The position numbers and the translations under genes are program-made. DNA of 64,000 nucleotides from Bryoerythrophyllum caledonicum (taxonomy: Eukaryota > Streptophyta > Bryopsida > Pottiales > Pottiaceae), in NCBI GenBank assembly GCA_963971425.1, contig OZ020520.1:10043807-10107806 (forward strand), in the 5' to 3' direction. Numbering within the stretch: the stretch's first letter is position 1; each line of letters starts with the position of its first letter. Below, piece after piece: positions 32,487 to 42,970 of this stretch. The notes below the pieces were generated by a model, which was not told where the DNA came from, ran no database searches, and worked only from the letters and a program-made list of their open reading frames with translations.

Positions 32487-34030
32487 GTGAAACATGACAA
32501 GGTTGCTAGAAGTATTCAAAACATTAATGAGAACATGATCATGGTTGTTAGGAGTTATTGGCAACAACTAGCATGAGCTTTCATTAAACTACCATGATCA
32601 TAGTGCCAAGTAGATTACCACTTTGCCACTAATTAAAATATTTGAAAAAATATATAAGATTCTTGTCATGTTTTAAAATCCCAAAAATAAACATGAAAAT
32701 AATTGATTTTTCCAAAAAATAAATTGGCCAATTAAATTTCAAAATAGAAGTTAAATGAAATATTTTCCTACAAGTGGTAAAAGAACAACATTGTGTATTC
32801 CAAAGTTTGTTTTTAGGCACCAAAAACTTGGAGGGAAGAGAAACTAGTGGACTAAACATGGAGGGAGCAAGTGTGATTGCCTCAGACCAAGCAAGTAGTG
32901 CCCAAAAAGAAACACTCATGTATTCTACCAAATCAGGTGAGAGCTAGAGAAGTCATAGAGTAAGAACTAGTGGTAACAATTATGTAGTCAAGAAAAAAAA
33001 TTACAATTCTTTTTAACATTCTTTATAGTTTACTGTACCCAAGGTTGAGATTTAGAATATAATATTTCTATCATAGCTGCCAAAAAAAATTGGAAATTAT
33101 TTTTTCAAAAAAAAAAAAATATCTCTCGGGTGGGGGGGGTACAATTTGCTTATTACATTCATTTTCCTAAACATCAAGTTTTGAAAATAAATTGATATCT
33201 GGCATAAAATATATATAACTTGATGTTTAGTAAAAGTAGTGTTCTCAAAATTTACATTTCTCTATATATAATAGAAACCGATTTGTCATGTGTCTATTGA
33301 AACGGTTTTCATCTTACTATGCTAAGGTGACATATTTTAGAACAAAATCTTTTGGAGGAATCACTTTGTCTTTTGAACATTGCGACTAATAAATCAAATG
33401 TGCCCTTTAATTTTTGTTAATGCGCTCTTTCATTTAAATTTGGATAGCCATTTCATTAATATTAAATTAGATGATACCCATATGAACTTTTTTAGACAAA
33501 AATTTAAGAATTCTGATGACACCACAGGGTATACTACCCCGGGTATATAAATGGATATTTAAAGTAATAAATGGATATTAATAGTACATGATGGGTATAT
33601 AATCTCCTTCTTGCTATATCAAAATTGGTTTTCTAATCACACACCAAGATTTTACGAGAAGAAGGGAAGATGGTGTACAAAAAGAAAGAGTAGTAGCTTG
33701 ACTAGCACTCCTTTACTTTGCTGATGTGCCCTTGCTTATGTTGGTTCGGGCATTTCCGTTGATGTCAATATTCAGTTCTTAGTTATTCATGAAGAAGTTG
33801 ATAAATACTTTCTAAATATGCAACTAAATTTTTTAATTCAAAAACAAACTTACATCCTACAACAATGATGTTTTGGGTGAAATATTATTGCATTGAATAG
33901 TCTGAAGAAGAAAAATGAGTCTCAACAAAAATGAAGCACATTGTACAGACAAATGAAGCAAAAAAAAAAGTGAGGTGATTTTTTTATATTTCTCCAATGA
34001 CTCTCCAATCCCTTCGCCCGTCGGTTACAT
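32487..34030. other. Gene-poor AT-rich stretch
   Basis: Homopolymer runs and no supported coding sequence. A short inverted pair, AACATCAAGTTTTGAAAAT-like near 33170 and ACTTGATGTTTAG near 33218, can fold. Confidence 0.35.
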
Positions 34031-34109
34031 CGGGGGTTCCACTCGTAAATATATATATATATACTAGTGGGGTACTCGTGTCCTCCGGACACAACATTTT
34101 TTTGTGTTG

Positions 34110-34290
34110 AGTCCCCACCTCCCCATCCCCTAGCCCTTTCCCTCCAATCCATCGTCCCCTCCGTCCTTGTCCCCCGTCCCCCGTCCCCGTCCCCATCCCC
34201 TTGTTCCCCGTCCCCTTGTCCCTCGTCCCTCGTCCCCCGTCCCTCGTCCCCGTCCCCGTCCCCGTCCCGTCCCTTTATCCAAAACCCTAA
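34110..34290 (+). repeat. C-rich minisatellite (GTCCCC units)
   Basis: Repeated CGTCCCC/CGTCCCTCGTCCC units on the plus strand between an AT-rich tract (34049-34063) and a duplicated TTATCCAAAACCCTAACTTTTAG (34274 and 34307). Low complexity; short ORFs across it are not credible. Confidence 0.75.
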
Positions 34291-34330
34291 CTTTTAGCTT
34301 TTCATTTTATCCAAAACCCTAACTTTTAGT

Positions 34331-34950
34331 GCCCATCGTCCCGACGGGGAGAGCGGAGTGTGGTGTGTTAAATTTAAGTTTGTATGTTTTGTATTTTAAA
34401 ACCTATAAGCTCAAATCGAATCTAATTGGAAAAGTACATATATTTTTGGAGGGCATGTAAACGTTACCCTAGCTTAAATCCACTTCAAAAATAAAGTACT
34501 TTTGCTTTACATTTGCATTTTGATCAACCCTTTGTGCACTTAAGTATCACTTGCCCAATATAAGAGGAGAAACCCCTTCACATCAAGAGGTCAAAATCAA
34601 GAGTCATTAGGTTACTACCTAATATCAAGAGTCAAGAAGAGTGCATCACCGTGCCTCACCCTTCACATCAAGAGGTCAAAATCAAGAAAGAGAGTCACGT
34701 GACCGGGAGTTAAAATTTATAACTTTTAACTTTCCCACCACTTTTTCATCCAAGCTCGACGTGTTTTACATCCGACGTGTTCATCCACTTGACGTGTTCT
34801 TCATCCTGTATTCTTATATATATATACTAGGGTTGGTACCCGTCGTCCCGACAGGGAGAGCCGAGGGTGTGTTAAATTTACGTTTGTATGTTTTGAATTT
34901 TAAAACCTATAAGCTCAAATCGAATCTAAATGGAAAAGTACTTCCCCCGT
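34331..34950 (+). repeat. Two direct copies of a CATCGTCCCGACGGGGAGAG-containing repeat
   Basis: About 110 bp at 34331-34445 recurs at 34838-34945, sharing GTTTGTATGTTTTG and TAAGCTCAAATCGAATCTAA. Each is preceded by a TATATATA tract and ACTAG(T/G)G, so they look like ends of one transposon family; the class is not clear. Confidence 0.5.
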
Positions 34951-35233
34951 TGTCATCAACTGGCCGGGGCAATTCCAAGTTAAATAAACATATGTAAATG
35001 CAAAAATCAAATTAACCTATTATATACGCATTATGTACTATATATACCTATTATTCACTTTAAATACCCATTATTTATTTCATATACGTGTTATTGTCTT
35101 TAGATAACTATCATTTATTTTATGTACCCGAGGTAGTATATTGTGTAGTTTCAATATGTTGGAAATTATGGTTTTATTTTTCTATTTTTGATACATAATA
35201 CAATTTTAAAACTCAATAAGCCAAATTTGAATA

Positions 35234-35445
35234 AAAGGGCACTATAAAGGATTCCTCCAAAGGGCACTATAAAGGATTCCTCCAAAGGGCACTATAAAGG
35301 ATTCCTCCAAAGGGCACTATTAAGGATTCCTCCAAAGGGCACTATAAAGGATTCCTCCAAAGGACACTATAAAGGATTCCTCCAAAGGGCACTATAAAGG
35401 ATTCCTCCAAAGGGCACTATAAAGGATTCCTCCAAAGGGCACATA
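35234..35445 (+). repeat. 25-bp tandem repeat, about 8.5 copies
   Basis: Unit AAAGGGCACTATAAAGGATTCCTCC in near-perfect head-to-tail copies starting at 25-bp steps from 35237, with few mismatches (one AAGGACACTAT, one TATTAAGG). The high identity suggests recent expansion. Confidence 0.95.
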
Positions 35446-35554
35446 TGGAGTATTCTTTCAAAGTTCACATTCAATTCAAAGGACACATTTGATTCAAATG
35501 GCAAATCCAAAGGTCACGTGACCAGGAGCGGCGGACAGACGGACTGACGCCTAT

Positions 35555-35754
35555 NNNNNNNNNNNNNNNNNNNNNNNNNNNNNNNNNNNNNNNNNNNNNN
35601 NNNNNNNNNNNNNNNNNNNNNNNNNNNNNNNNNNNNNNNNNNNNNNNNNNNNNNNNNNNNNNNNNNNNNNNNNNNNNNNNNNNNNNNNNNNNNNNNNNNN
35701 NNNNNNNNNNNNNNNNNNNNNNNNNNNNNNNNNNNNNNNNNNNNNNNNNNNNNN
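35555..35754. other. Assembly gap (200 N)
   Basis: Exactly 200 unknown bases, probably a fixed-size scaffold gap rather than a measured length. Confidence 0.98.
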
Positions 35755-36600
35755 CCTAAATTTTGTTTTACCCAACCACTTTTAATGTCCTGTATTACGT
35801 TTCATTGCCCCTACATCTATTTATTGTCCCATAATTCCTCCAATTTTTCCAACTTTTCCAACTTTAACACTTGTAGAAGTAAAATTAATGAAGTATGGAG
35901 CGGGACATCTTTAAGTCATAACACTTAACATATAACACTTAATAATGTAAACCTTTTGGGAGCATAATTTCCATAACATAAATGACATTCTAAAACTTAA
36001 ATGAGGTAAGATATAAAGAATTTCAACTATACATGTTCGCTCACCAATGAAACTACCGGTTACATCCCATGCCACTCTTTTATGGTTTTAGGCTCTCCAA
36101 CTCTTAGGTAGGACAACCAAAACTCATCAATGACCTCAAACCGCTCCCTTCTATACCCTTCCTAAATTTCAAGGAGGGTATGTAACCTGTGACTTCATCG
36201 CTTATGATATTATTGGTCTAACCCACATTTCCTCACTAAAATGTGAAATGAAGGAAGGGTGTAGAAGTGGGTTGTACCAGGTCGTTGGTCGGTTTTGGGA
36301 TGTCGGGTTCCACATGTATACATACCCATCATACCAATGGTTTATTTTTTATTTTATTATTCTCATTAAATCAAGATATATGTTTTTTTAGATAGATAAT
36401 GAGGGTCATATTTAAGTGAAACTTTGGTGATATCTAGGTGATGCCTTAGCTGCTTCAATTGATCTTCTTAGCAATTTGTTTATTTATTTAATTAATTAAT
36501 TATTTATATATTTTTTGAATTCCATAAGTACTTTGTAAAAACTAGTTATCCAATTTTGAGTGTACCAAATGGACTTAGAGCACCTTTGATCAGCATCACA

Positions 36601-37408
36601 ACGGAAGAAGAAAGAAGAAGAGAAGAAGAAGAAGAAGAAGAAGAAGAGAAGAAGAAGAAGAAGAAGAAGAAGAAGAAGAAGAAGAGAAAGAAAAGAAGAA
36701 GAAGAAGAAGAAGAAGAAGAAGAAGAAGAAGAAGGAAAGAAGAAGAAGAAGAAGAAGAAAGAAGAAGAAGAAGAAGAAGAAGAAGAAGAAGAAGAAGAAG
36801 AAGAAGAAGAAGAAGAAGAAGAAGAAGAAGAAGAAGAAGAAGAAGAAGAAGAAGAAGAAGAAGAAGAAGAAGAAGAAGAAGAAGAAGAAGAAGAAGAAGA
36901 AGAAGAAGAAGAAAGAAGAAGAAGAAGAAGAAGAAGAAGAAGAAGAAGAAGAAGAAGAAGAAGAAGAAGAAGAAGAAGAAGAAGAAGAAGAAGAAGAAGA
37001 AGAAGAAGAAGAAGAAGAAGAAGAAGAAGAAGAAGAAGAAGAAGAAGAAGAAGAGAAGAAGAAGAAGAAGAAGAAGAAGAAGAAGAAGAAGAAGAAGAAG
37101 AAGAAGAAGAAGAAGAAGAAGAAGAAGAAGAAGAAGAAGAAGAAGAAGAAGAAGAAGAAGAAGAAGAAGAAGAAGAAGAAGAAGAAGAAGAAGAAGAAGA
37201 AGAAGAAGAAGAAGAAGAAGAAGAAGAAGAAGAAGAAGAAGAAGAAGAAGAAGAAGAAGAAGAAGAAGAAGAAGAAGAAGAAGAAGAAGAAGAAGAAGAA
37301 GAAGAAGAAGAAGAAGAAGAAGAAGAAGAAGAAGAAGAAGAAGAAGAAGAAGAAGAAGAAGAAGAAGAAGAAGAAGAAGAAGAAGAAGAAGAAGAAGAAG
37401 AAGAAGAA
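36601..37408 (+). repeat. Long (GAA)n tract
   Basis: About 800 bp of almost pure AAG/GAA triplets with a few interruptions (single-base slips near 36648, 36683, 36735, 36766, 36911 and 37054). It lies inside a sequence bounded by ATGGACTTAG at 36568 and its complement near 37468. Encoded Lys/Arg/Glu or Phe/Ser/Leu runs are artefacts. GAA/TTC tracts of this length can form triplex DNA. Confidence 0.97.
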
Positions 37409-37490
37409 GGCCGGTTCCCGTAGGGAGCCGGCGTGAATAAAGTGTCCGTTCGTTCCACTACTAAGTCCATGCCCACCGGGCATAGGTTAG
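37409..37490 (+). repeat. Dispersed hairpin-bearing repeat, copy 1
   Basis: GCCGGTTCCCGTAGGGAGCC forms a hairpin followed by GGCGTGAATAAA and TTCGTTCCACTACTAAG, CCATGCCCACCGGGCAT. The same series occurs in inverse orientation at 56517-56602, so this is the end of a mobile-element family. Confidence 0.6.
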
Positions 37491-38100
37491 TAGTATAGAA
37501 CTATTTCTCCTTTTCAAGAATAGACACTATGTACCCGGTAACACGTAGCCAAGAATAGAGGACCATTGGTCTCAAAGATTTCCAAAAAAGGGGGAGGATG
37601 TGTAGGGTGAAATGCAAAGGTTTGTCTATGAAGATGGGTCGGAGGCGTTAAGAAGGGGTTGGTTGTTTTCAAGTTTTTGTTTATGAAGGAGAATCATCAT
37701 AACATGTTGAATTGTAGTAATGTTGATATTTGTAAAAGTGGTTTTGATCGAAATGATGGGAATTTTGAATGTTTCTTCAAGGGTTGTCATCGAGGAAATG
37801 AAGGTGGTGCCTCTAGCACCCGCGGAAATGACAATGAGGGGGTCTACTTTCCATCCAAGTGCTTGAATATCGTTAAGTAGTGGTTGATATTTATTTGTTT
37901 TGTTTGCAATAGTGTCTAGAGAAAATCGATCATTGCAATATGTGAATTCAGTAAATTGAATAGTGAGACTAGGGTCTATGTGGTTTGGTGGGGGGTCTTT
38001 GTATGATGTAACACCTGAAAATTAGTTAGAAGGTGCACTTTGTTAGTAAGGCTGATATAGATTCCTTGTATATACCGACACTGTTGATGCCACATTATGA
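37491..38100. other. No gene seen
   Basis: Contains a short open frame at 37659-37880 without recognisable features. Nothing else supported. Confidence 0.3.
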
Positions 38101-38104
38101 TTAA

Positions 38105-38785
38105 CCCCTAAATTTCTTTCACAATTTACCACTTCAAATGAGCACGGAAGGAAACAAAAACTTTTATTTTGAATCTTAACCATAGGATCTCAATTAACCC
38201 AATAAGGACCAAGTGTCGAGAAATGGCAATATGAAGGTTCGGTCACTTTTCTATGATGTCAATTTCTTACATTCCTCTTTGAAATTTTTATTGTAGACGG
38301 GCATTGCTAAAACCTTAGTGGGAGAACAGTTTTTTTTTTCCAAATCCGACATTTAATGAAAAGTTACAGGGTTTTCAATTTCAAATGGGGAGAACGGGCA
38401 CGTTGGGCGCCTCCAAAAACTTGTGCTAGGACACTCTATTGAATGTGAGATTTTCAATACTGGCGACTAATATCATTTCCTTTCATATTGTCAAATAAAG
38501 TTTGTGTCTTTAGAGAAAAATAGCATACTAACCTAAGTCAAACATTTTCACTCATTGTCGATCAAGGGGAAAAATAACTTTTTCTTGCACTTCAAATGCT
38601 ATAATCTTCAAATCTGTGTGGTTGATTGGAAAGAAAAAAATACGGTTTGTTCATGTAGAAGTTTATTTGAAGATCTTACAGCTGAAAGTGCAAAATTTCA
38701 CTCAAAAATGTGATTTTCATGCCTCTTTATGGGAGTGGCAATTTTGGATTGGTTTTCTTTCTAAAATGCCTTGGTCCTTTAGGGA
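38105..38785. mobile_element. TTAA-flanked element, family B
   Basis: 681 bp flanked by TTAA at 38101-38104 and 38786-38789; ends CCCCTAAATTT and, reverse-complemented, TCCCTAAAGGACC. The right 260 bp match 11590-11850. No transposase-like ORF. Confidence 0.6.
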
Positions 38786-39410
38786 TTAATATATTATTTT
38801 TCACCTAGGAAAAGAATTTTTTTGACAATATGAAAGGAAATAATATTACTTGCTGGTAATGATAGTCTCACATTTTAAAATAGAGTGTCCTAGCAAATTT
38901 TTTTGGAGTTGCCCAACATGTCTACAATACATAAGTTTTTCCTTAAGATGGCATACCATTTTGTCCATGAATCCGATGGAAATGAAATTTATATTTCCAC
39001 GTACACCTTGTCTTCTTGCATCTTTTTCCAATAACTGTAAATATAACTTGCAACCATGAGATCATGACCAAAATTTGCAAAAGCCCACATTCAGACATTT
39101 GTCATTTAGGAGTTAAGGACAAAAGGCCGCTAAGGTTGATTTGTACACGACCACTGTTCAATTCAGCTGCCAGGACCAAGTCAAAAAGGCAAATAAGGAC
39201 ACACGGAGATCACAGGATTGATATGGATGGTTTTGCAGTAAGGCATCTGCTACTACTCTCAAAGGAATAAGGAAGATCGTCCTCGAAGGAATATGGAAGA
39301 TTGTCCTCAAAGGGATAAGGAAGAGGAGACATGAATGGTAGTATGCGCTATTTAGGTCCCAATGACCTCATAGAATTGCAACAAACTCTTTGTTCTTGCT
39401 GGTCAATTAA

Positions 39411-39713
39411 CCCTTGAGCACCTAAAAGGCCTTGGCAGGGTAGTTTTTTGTGGTTTTTCTCTTGTAACTCTTTCTATTATAGTCTATTGTCTCTTGCATA
39501 CTCCAAAATTATTTTTGAGCTCCTAATTAGCTTTTCAACGGACTATTCCAATCTCCAATCCATGCAGGCATCAACAAACTACAACGATTTCGATGAAGTG
39601 GTGTCTTAGATTTTTTAGGTGAAGTGTATCCGGTGTGTAGATGATTCTTTGGCCTAATCTATGGCACTCGTAGATTGTCTCTAATTTTTGTGATCCACGT
39701 AGTCGCTAAAGGG
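39411..39713. mobile_element. TTAA-flanked MITE, family A copy 2
   Basis: 303 bp flanked by TTAA at 39407-39410 and 39714-39717; ends CCCTTGAGC and, reverse-complemented, CCCTTTAGCG. The interior keeps the family A words CAACGATTTCG and GATGATTCT-TCTATGGCACTCGTAGA. Confidence 0.65.
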
Positions 39714-39717
39714 TTAA

Positions 39718-40616
39718 GACCAGCGTTACTCTTCTTCTGTGCTTTGTGCACTAGGCGAGGTGCATGTTGCCTTGAAGGATGAAGCTCTTTGTGACTTTGA
39801 GGAAGTCTTGAGGACCTAGAGCAGCCCTCTTCAGTTAGTTGTGACGTGGTTTGCTTCATGTCAGTTGCCTTCTTTTACATTATGCAACAGTTCTAGTCAC
39901 CTCTACTTAGTGACAAATTTTCGAATAAAATACAATGATCCTAGATTCTGATTCAACCCTTTAAGGACGAGAGGCCAATAGGTGGTCACTTTTTGAGTAA
40001 TTTGCAAATTTGGAGGACCGGTACTTCATCTCTATTTGATCCGCGGCCTAAGTTAAGTTCCCTGGATCCGTGCACTTCCAATGAATGCAGCAAGAATAAG
40101 TGCCGGAATATGAGGGGCAAACTACACTGATGTTTGAAGTGATGCATGATTTTGCTAAATCTGGACTATGAGGTGAATACTAGACTGTGGACTAAAAATA
40201 TCATTCGAAGATCTTCAAGAAAAAAATAGTGTAGGATGAATTCCAAGAGCTTTGAGTACTTTTCAAGCATTCCATGCATCCTTAGCAACAATGACGAATG
40301 TTGAAGTAGGGTTGAAATGTAAAGCATTCAATTATGAAAAGTGTCAAACAAGATATATAAGGATGCCCTCGTACGCAACCACATGTAAACCTGGGATAGC
40401 TCATAGAATTATGTCAATCTAAAATCTGTACAAATGATGTATAGTACAAATCAAAGCTCACAAAACAATTGAAACAAAAACAAGGATTCGGATATCTCCG
40501 GATGAATGCGAATGTAGAGTTGAGTAGTAAAACAATTTATTGTAAAAAGTGTCATGCAAGATGTATAAAGATGCTCTTGTAGGCAGCCACATGTAAACTA
40601 GGAACAATTAGTAGAA
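39718..40616. other. Intergenic with a partial TTAA-type end and a local duplication
   Basis: CAACCCTTTAAGGACGAGAG at 39955 is a lone family A end. About 130 bp at 40330-40440 recur at 40545-40640 (AGATGTATAAAGATGC/AGATATATAAGGATGC), ending just inside the relic at 40617. Confidence 0.4.
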
Positions 40617-41072
40617 CTATGTCAATCTAAGATCTTTACAAATGCCCCTAAGCCGTCGAGTTTCATGGGATAAATATTGCAGGTAACGGACTAAAGCCAT
40701 CCTAGGATTTAGGTATGGATCAAGATCTGCAACCGCTACATATTTAGGCCACAAATACTGCCTTGTGCTTCTATTAGTTGAGGTCTTTTTAAACAGGTTT
40801 AAAAAATAACCATAGTCATATGGCCTTCGAGTCCTCTTACTGCCACAGACAAAAAGAACTTGTGATAAGATCTCCGGGGACAATAAAATATTGACCACCT
40901 TCATCAACCTTTTAGGAAGTACAAACGACCATATCGCAACGTTGAAACGCCGCAGGAGTATTCGAATAACATCTGCTGTCTCCGCAAACGAAGGCAACTG
41001 CCCGGAGCCGGACTTCACCAAATCTAGAACCTCATCGGAGCAGAGAGGACCGCGGAGAGAGATAACAATCAC
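40617..41072 (-). pseudogene. FCP1/NIF-like phosphatase fragment, N-terminal-half like
   Basis: An open minus-strand stretch including LLRRFNVAIWSFVLPKRLMKVVNILL and ILSQVLFVCGS. This resembles the beta-strand/helix region after the catalytic DxD loop in FCP1/SCP (NIF) phosphatases, where FxVxIWSxxxxxN is common. The catalytic DLDxTL motif itself is not seen, and the C-terminal 50 residues do not fit the family. Weak assignment. Confidence 0.35.
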
Positions 41073-41525
41073 CTACAAATTGGAAGCCACAATGACACTA
41101 TCAAACTTTAAACATTGGAAAGAGCAAATTATGTGTGGCTACGTATCAAATGAAAATGAATTGGAGATCTCCGGATGACTTCAAGTTTGTGCATCATCGA
41201 ACAATTTCAACCAGAGATCACCGGCTAATTGAAGACATCCGTAACATAAGACGACAACAATGACGATGATGTTTGGAAGGTGCATGAATATACAACAATG
41301 TTAGAGGAAATAAGTACGAACGTAGAGGGGCGCATTGCAGGAAATAACAAAACAAAAGAAGGTCCGCAAAGTATGTGATTTACAAAAAAATTACAAATTA
41401 TTTTGAAATATGTTTTGCCAAAAATCACTTATGGTGTCCAATGATTTAAAGTACATGGTCTAGAAAATCCAATGGCATTAAATGTCTGTCTTATGTTGAA
41501 CTAAACTTCTTCTAAATAGCGACTT

Positions 41526-41981
41526 CTAGAGAAGAATCCTTGTCTTCAAAAGGAGAGCCGTCCGGCAGAGGGACCTGCAAACATAGGCGGGAACATCCTC
41601 GTTTGAAGATAGAAGTCCATCGAGCCAAAGCATTAACTTCGCCTCCGAGAGGGTGTCATTCAAATTCCCATGCCAAGAAGGCGGGTGCATTGTGCTGAAG
41701 GGATTGTTAAGCACGTTCTTTAGTGGAGTGTCAACCACAAGCAAGACATCCTGGGGAGACCTGGGATTTGCAGTCTTCTTATAAACTGTAAGGTCTTTAA
41801 AAAAGATAGGCTTGTCATGTTTGTGTGGGTACTTAGTTGTGGATGTGTAGCATGCGGTCTGCGTCAAAATTTTCATCATTGGCGTTTGTTGTGAAAGCAG
41901 CATGCTTCTCCAATTCAAGAAGAATTTCCGGCATACTCTGGTCCATGACACTTGACCATAGCATTTAGTTTCCAATAGCAT
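41526..41981 (-). pseudogene. FCP1/NIF-like phosphatase fragment, C-terminal-half like
   Basis: The minus-strand frame contains KPIFFKDLTVYKK, then VLLVVDTPLKNVLNNPF (compare the family's LLIDDSPYKALLNP) and LSEAKLMLWLDGLLSSNEDVPAYV, typical of the end of the domain. The second catalytic-loop acid pair DD is VD here. It lies upstream of the N-half-like piece on the same strand, so the order is reversed relative to a normal protein. Confidence 0.45.
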
Positions 41982-42435
41982 TTAGTTTTAAGACCTAGGC
42001 ATGTCATTTGGAACATGAGTATGATTGAAGAGTACGGAGACTTGAACTGGACCAAACTAATTCACTATTAACAGGCTTGGACACATGAATATTAAGACAA
42101 TATTCTTGGCTGTGCACAACTTCAACCAACTATCTTAGTTGCACACTAGAACTTCTAAGAATTTATTTTGAACGCAACACATAATTTGACCACCAAAAAA
42201 AGACTCTACTTCATATGTCTGAAACCACGCAAAAAGAAAACAGACATAGTATGCTGGAGAGAGTTGCATTGATAACGTCGGCGATTGCATTTTATGGGAA
42301 TTTGAATTTGTCAAAGCTTAAAGTAATCAGAAGACCTTTTTCAGAGTAGTGAGCCAGAGTTAACTTCGGTCAATATGGGATTTGATGAGAATTTGTAGTT
42401 CAGAAGTAACTTAAATGTTAAATACTATCATGTAT

Positions 42436-42717
42436 GTACTTATCAAATTTGTAATAACTCTTCTTCAATTTGAACCCTTACAACCATGGAAAAAAGACAT
42501 GCTTGAAGAGCTTATGAGTAGAATATATGCAAAAAATGAGGAAAAAGTTGCAATTTCTGTAAACAACAATGAAGCATATACCGGTTCCTTTGAAGTTAGT
42601 GAGAGGTTAGTGACCAAGCGACTGATTGGTCACATGTCACAATCTGAACATACAGTGGATTCATGGAACAAAATCTTGAAGGGAACTGTTCAGAGGAGTA
42701 CTGTTCAAACTCGTAAG
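42436..42717 (+). CDS. Possible exon of the host gene at 43-44.6 kb
   Basis: An open stretch with PLQPWKKDMLEELMSRIYAK and SERLVTKRLIGHMSQSE, ending at a good donor (AAACTC|GTAAGC). Composition is coding-like, but the phase does not join simply to the exon at 42971, so membership is uncertain. Confidence 0.3.
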
Positions 42718-42970
42718 CATATCTACGGCGTGAATACATGGGCTTGTGCATAGACCGTTTTATATAATTGTGGCATACATAAGATCATGCAATCCTGAAC
42801 GAAATAGAACGACAGATGTGTCAAAGGGCCAATTTGCATTATGTGTCAGACGCTATGTAATTTCTTCCCCACAATCAAATTATATAACTCTGATTTGTGC
42901 ATGGGTACATGACTTCTTCTGAATGAGAAGCAGTCGTAATTCCAGGCACAGTTTGATTATTAAATGACAG

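Noticed and set aside
34110-34290. Pro/Ser-rich ORF in the C-rich tract
   Set aside because: It is only the translation of GTCCCC repeats.
36496-37483. Large poly-Ser/Leu/Phe or Lys/Arg/Glu ORFs on both strands
   Set aside because: They are translations of a pure GAA/TTC repeat and have no coding meaning.
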